This document shows, one piece after another, positions 61,549 through 64,000 of a DNA stretch of 64,000 nucleotides; the first letter of the stretch is position 1, and the number at the start of each line of letters is the position of its first letter. A program made the position numbers and the translations under genes. The notes beneath the pieces were generated by a model, which saw nothing but the letters and a program-made list of their open reading frames with translations, was not told the DNA's origin and did not search any database. The stretch comes from Chinchilla lanigera (Eukaryota; Chordata; Mammalia; Rodentia; Chinchillidae). The stretch is from assembly GCF_000276665.1 (NCBI RefSeq), contig NW_004955404.1:34846587-34910586 (forward strand). Direction: 5' to 3'.

Positions 61549-62439
61549 CTAATTTCCCTTTTTACATAAAACTTTTTAAGATAGAGAAGTTTAGATCTTA
61601 GGAAGTACATAATAATGCGGACATATTATTCACTCTACATGGTGGACATGTTATTCACTTTCTTATTAATTAGAAATCTAATAGTAATAAAAAAATTCTT
61701 ATAGATCTGAAGAACTATAATACCATCCTCCCAGAAAGTAGTTTTCATATTAGAGGAATGGCACTTAATATAAATATATGCACTTCATAGCCCGGGTTTC
61801 TTTTTTTTTATATTTCTTACTTTCATTAAAAAATATAATGTCATTTTTTTTTCTTTCCAAGATGAAGAAAATAAAATGTAGTCTTTTAAAACTTTATGAA
61901 AAGTTATACATCTATATTCTTGTCTATAAGCGCACTACTTTGCTAATATTTCCACTCTTTCAACCTGTGAGTTTGAATATTAAAACATTATTTCTAAGAG
62001 ACTGTAGTCGTAAGAATACCTTAAAAAGAAACAAATTGATGTTTTTAAACCAACCAAAATAGAGAAATGTATAAACCTCAAAATAGCAAAGAAAGATGCA
62101 AGTAAGAGTCCTGCTAAATTTCAAATCCTAAAATTTAAATTGTAGCTTATTTATGAATCTTGAACTCAACGTTTGTATTCTTAGTAGTCATAACATTTAA
62201 AAAGAATAAAAAGATGCACATTTACCTTAAAGTTTCCCAATTTTGTCCTGTGAAGGGAATGCCAATTAATTTTGATTAATTTGTAAATATCCACTGATTT
62301 GTTCTGGCCCTTTTCTTTATCTTTTAATTTTCTCTAATTGAGCATTAGAATTATCTTTCTTGGAAATGTCTGTTTTGAAAAGACTGTCTTTATTTTATAA
62401 AAAGGCATTTTTCAATTTGAATATTATATATTTAGGTAC

Positions 62440-62715
62440 TTGTAACTGGACAAAACAGAACAGTGAGATTGCTTCTGGAGTTTTTGTTTGCTATTTTGGT
62501 TGCTTCAATAGGCCTGTATGCAACTTTAAAAGGGGGCGTGGGCAGATGATGGTAATTTCCAGAAGTTATGGTTGTCACCAGATGCCATAGCAACCAGAAG
62601 TTGAAGTTAATGAAAGAAAGAAGCCTCTTTGTAGAGTCACACAAGGCAATACCTCCTGCAGTGGTCACTACATTTATTTTGACTGAACACTTGTCATAAA
62701 TCATTTTTGATAATA
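62440..62715. promoter_or_regulatory. candidate regulatory element with RFX X-box and EGR/KLF-like site
   Basis: GATGCCATAGCAACC at 62581-62595 fits the RFX X-box (GTTGCCATGGTAACC) at 13 of 15 positions. AGGGGGCGTGGGCA at 62531-62544 resembles EGR/KLF sites. The flanks have no known repeat and are moderately GC-rich for this intron. Function is inferred. Confidence 0.42.
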
Positions 62716-63745
62716 AACACCAGTTTGGAAAAAATTCATCCTAGCAGCAGTGTTCCAATAACATTAATACTTTTTATAGTATCGTGTTTATTGTATAGTT
62801 AAGGAAAGGGTATTTATGAATTCAGAATACTTCCTTCTTATGCCAGGAGTGTAATTTAGATACTGTAGTTGGTGAATTTCTTTTTTCTTACATTTAGGTT
62901 AGAATGCAAGTCATCTTGAAATACAATTTTTATACCAGTATTAAGAAGTAACTTACTGAATCCTAAATACTTGCATTTGACATCAAAAGAAAGTTATCCT
63001 ATACTAACTTTCATTCAAATACACTCAGATCAAATGAATGATTTATAGTTTTGCTTTGTGTATACATCTTCTCTTACTTTGACTTTGTTGACACATAACC
63101 AAAACAAGTTTAGAGTAAAGAAAGCAATTCCCTGTACACGCACACATAAATGCACATGCACACATGCACATTGCCTAAAAGGAATTTATACATTGCAAAT
63201 TTATCATTTTGGAAAAAATTGACCAGGACAGTATTAACCTAGAGTTAATCATTTTGAAACATTCCTATTTAAAAAGTTTATGGGAAAGCATTATTATATG
63301 TATCAATGAAAATACAAGTGTATTTTCAAAGTTTATGTTCTTTATTTTTCCAGCTAAATATCTGTAACCACCAACAACATCCAAAATACCCCTTTTGCAA
63401 AATCAAAACTTTTAATATTGTAAGTGCTTTAAACATTCCACTTTCTCAAGAGAAAATTGGTAGCATAGAACTGTGCCTCAGATGTTGAGAAATTTATTAT
63501 AAATCTGTTGTATTCCATGGGGAAATTTACAAATTAGGATGACAGAAAGATTCACAAGCAAACCAGCCACATATATAATGATCATCTTCACTAATTTTAG
63601 TAATCTGCTGAATGCCTTACTCAAAGCAGAAATATGATATAAATTGTTTAAACTATTCATCTTTATACATTATGTTATTAATGGGAGTTTTTCATTTACA
63701 TCTAGTGAGGTTTGAACACTGGACACTTTTAGAGTAGCACATTCA

Positions 63746-63763
63746 CCTAACCCTAACCCTAAC
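63746..63763 (+). repeat. short interstitial telomeric repeat (CCCTAA)3
   Basis: Three perfect telomeric hexamers on the C-rich strand, embedded in unique intronic sequence; not a chromosome end. Confidence 0.9.
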
Positions 63764-63917
63764 ATAAATCATGGTTCCTTTTCATTTTTCCTGAAGAGAA
63801 AAATAAAATAATATCGCTTTTTTTCCCTTTTATGAAAGGCTAACCAAAACACTAGACTTCATCATGTTTCCTATTCCTATTAATTTTGAAAATTTGTATT
63901 GAACACTTTTATTGTTT

Positions 63918-64000
63918 GTGGCTGGTGTAACAAGCCACAAGCTGGGTGGCAGAACAATAGGAACTTTCTCTCACAATTTTGGAGTCCAGAAGTCTGAAAT
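63918..64000 (-). mobile_element. MLT1-like MaLR LTR fragment, runs off window
   Basis: GGTGTAACAAGCCACAAGCTG, GGTGGCAGAACAATAGGAAC and TCTCACAATTTTGGAGTCC then AGAAGTCTGAAAT matches the widespread element CCATAACAAATTACCACAAACTTGGTGGCTTAAA...CACAGTTCTGGAGGCCAGAAGTCCGAAATC. The family name is from memory. Non-coding. Confidence 0.65.

Larger units (their letters stand above)
59182..64000 (+). other. DACH1: DACH1 next intron, 5' portion
   Basis: Begins with donor GTAAGAGTG and continues past the window end without another recognisable DACH1 exon. The next expected residues (leucine then a poly-alanine stretch) are not encoded before 64000. It contains an antisense MIR, an ID SINE, a motif-rich candidate regulatory stretch, a short telomere-like repeat and an MLT1-like fragment. 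Confidence 0.9.

Noticed and set aside
63740..63770. chromosome end
   Set aside because: Only three telomeric hexamers with normal intronic DNA on both sides.

Overview
This window is mammalian nuclear DNA, most likely from a non-murid rodent. It is AT-rich and intronic, and carries many young, intact tRNA-Ala/ID-type SINEs (A box TAGCTCAG.GG, B box GTTCGATTCC) together with 7SL-derived B1 elements. Older layers of L2, MIR, L1, MaLR, hAT and Tigger-type remnants lie beneath them. I see no B2 or B4 elements. I cannot name the species from sequence alone.

Only one coding exon is securely recognised: 116 bp at 59066-59181 (+). It is flanked by a TTTCAG acceptor and a GTAAGA donor and encodes the SRPGRPPKRTQS...PGIIPPTG segment of DACH1 (Dachshund homolog 1), just downstream of the DachN (SKI/SNO/DAC) domain. 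Everything upstream (1-59065) is therefore intron, probably the very large first intron of DACH1. Everything downstream (59182-64000) is the start of the next intron. None of the other ORFs in the window has convincing support as a gene; one at 18.7 kb deserves a second look.

Layout: 0-2 kb holds non-repeat AT-rich sequence with dense homeodomain-like motifs (possible conserved enhancers). 2-5 kb has several SINEs, including an ID element nested in a B1. 5-14.5 kb has MIR and L2 relics, a 314-bp assembly gap and a local direct duplication. 14.7-15.6 kb is an L2 split by a hAT element. 17.35-19.84 kb contains a striking ~96% identical 109-bp inverted repeat that encloses an unexplained 82-codon ORF. 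22.8-28 kb is SINE-rich, with a 100-N gap and a 1.1-kb-spaced direct duplication. 28-41 kb has simple repeats, MIRs, a Tigger/MER2-like element and a second inverted repeat at 37.5/38.2 kb. 41.8-47.5 kb has L1 pieces, a palindromic MITE-like element and a MaLR LTR. 48-58 kb has B1, MIR and L2 elements. 58.7-59.2 kb has a candidate conserved element followed by the DACH1 exon. 59.4-64 kb has a MIR, one ID SINE, an RFX X-box-like region, a short interstitial telomeric repeat and an MLT1-like fragment running off the end.

I found no multi-gene system, RNA gene, CRISPR array or intact autonomous element. The most interesting items are the two inverted repeats, the palindromic element, the 18.7-kb ORF, and the candidate cis-regulatory stretches inside DACH1 introns.
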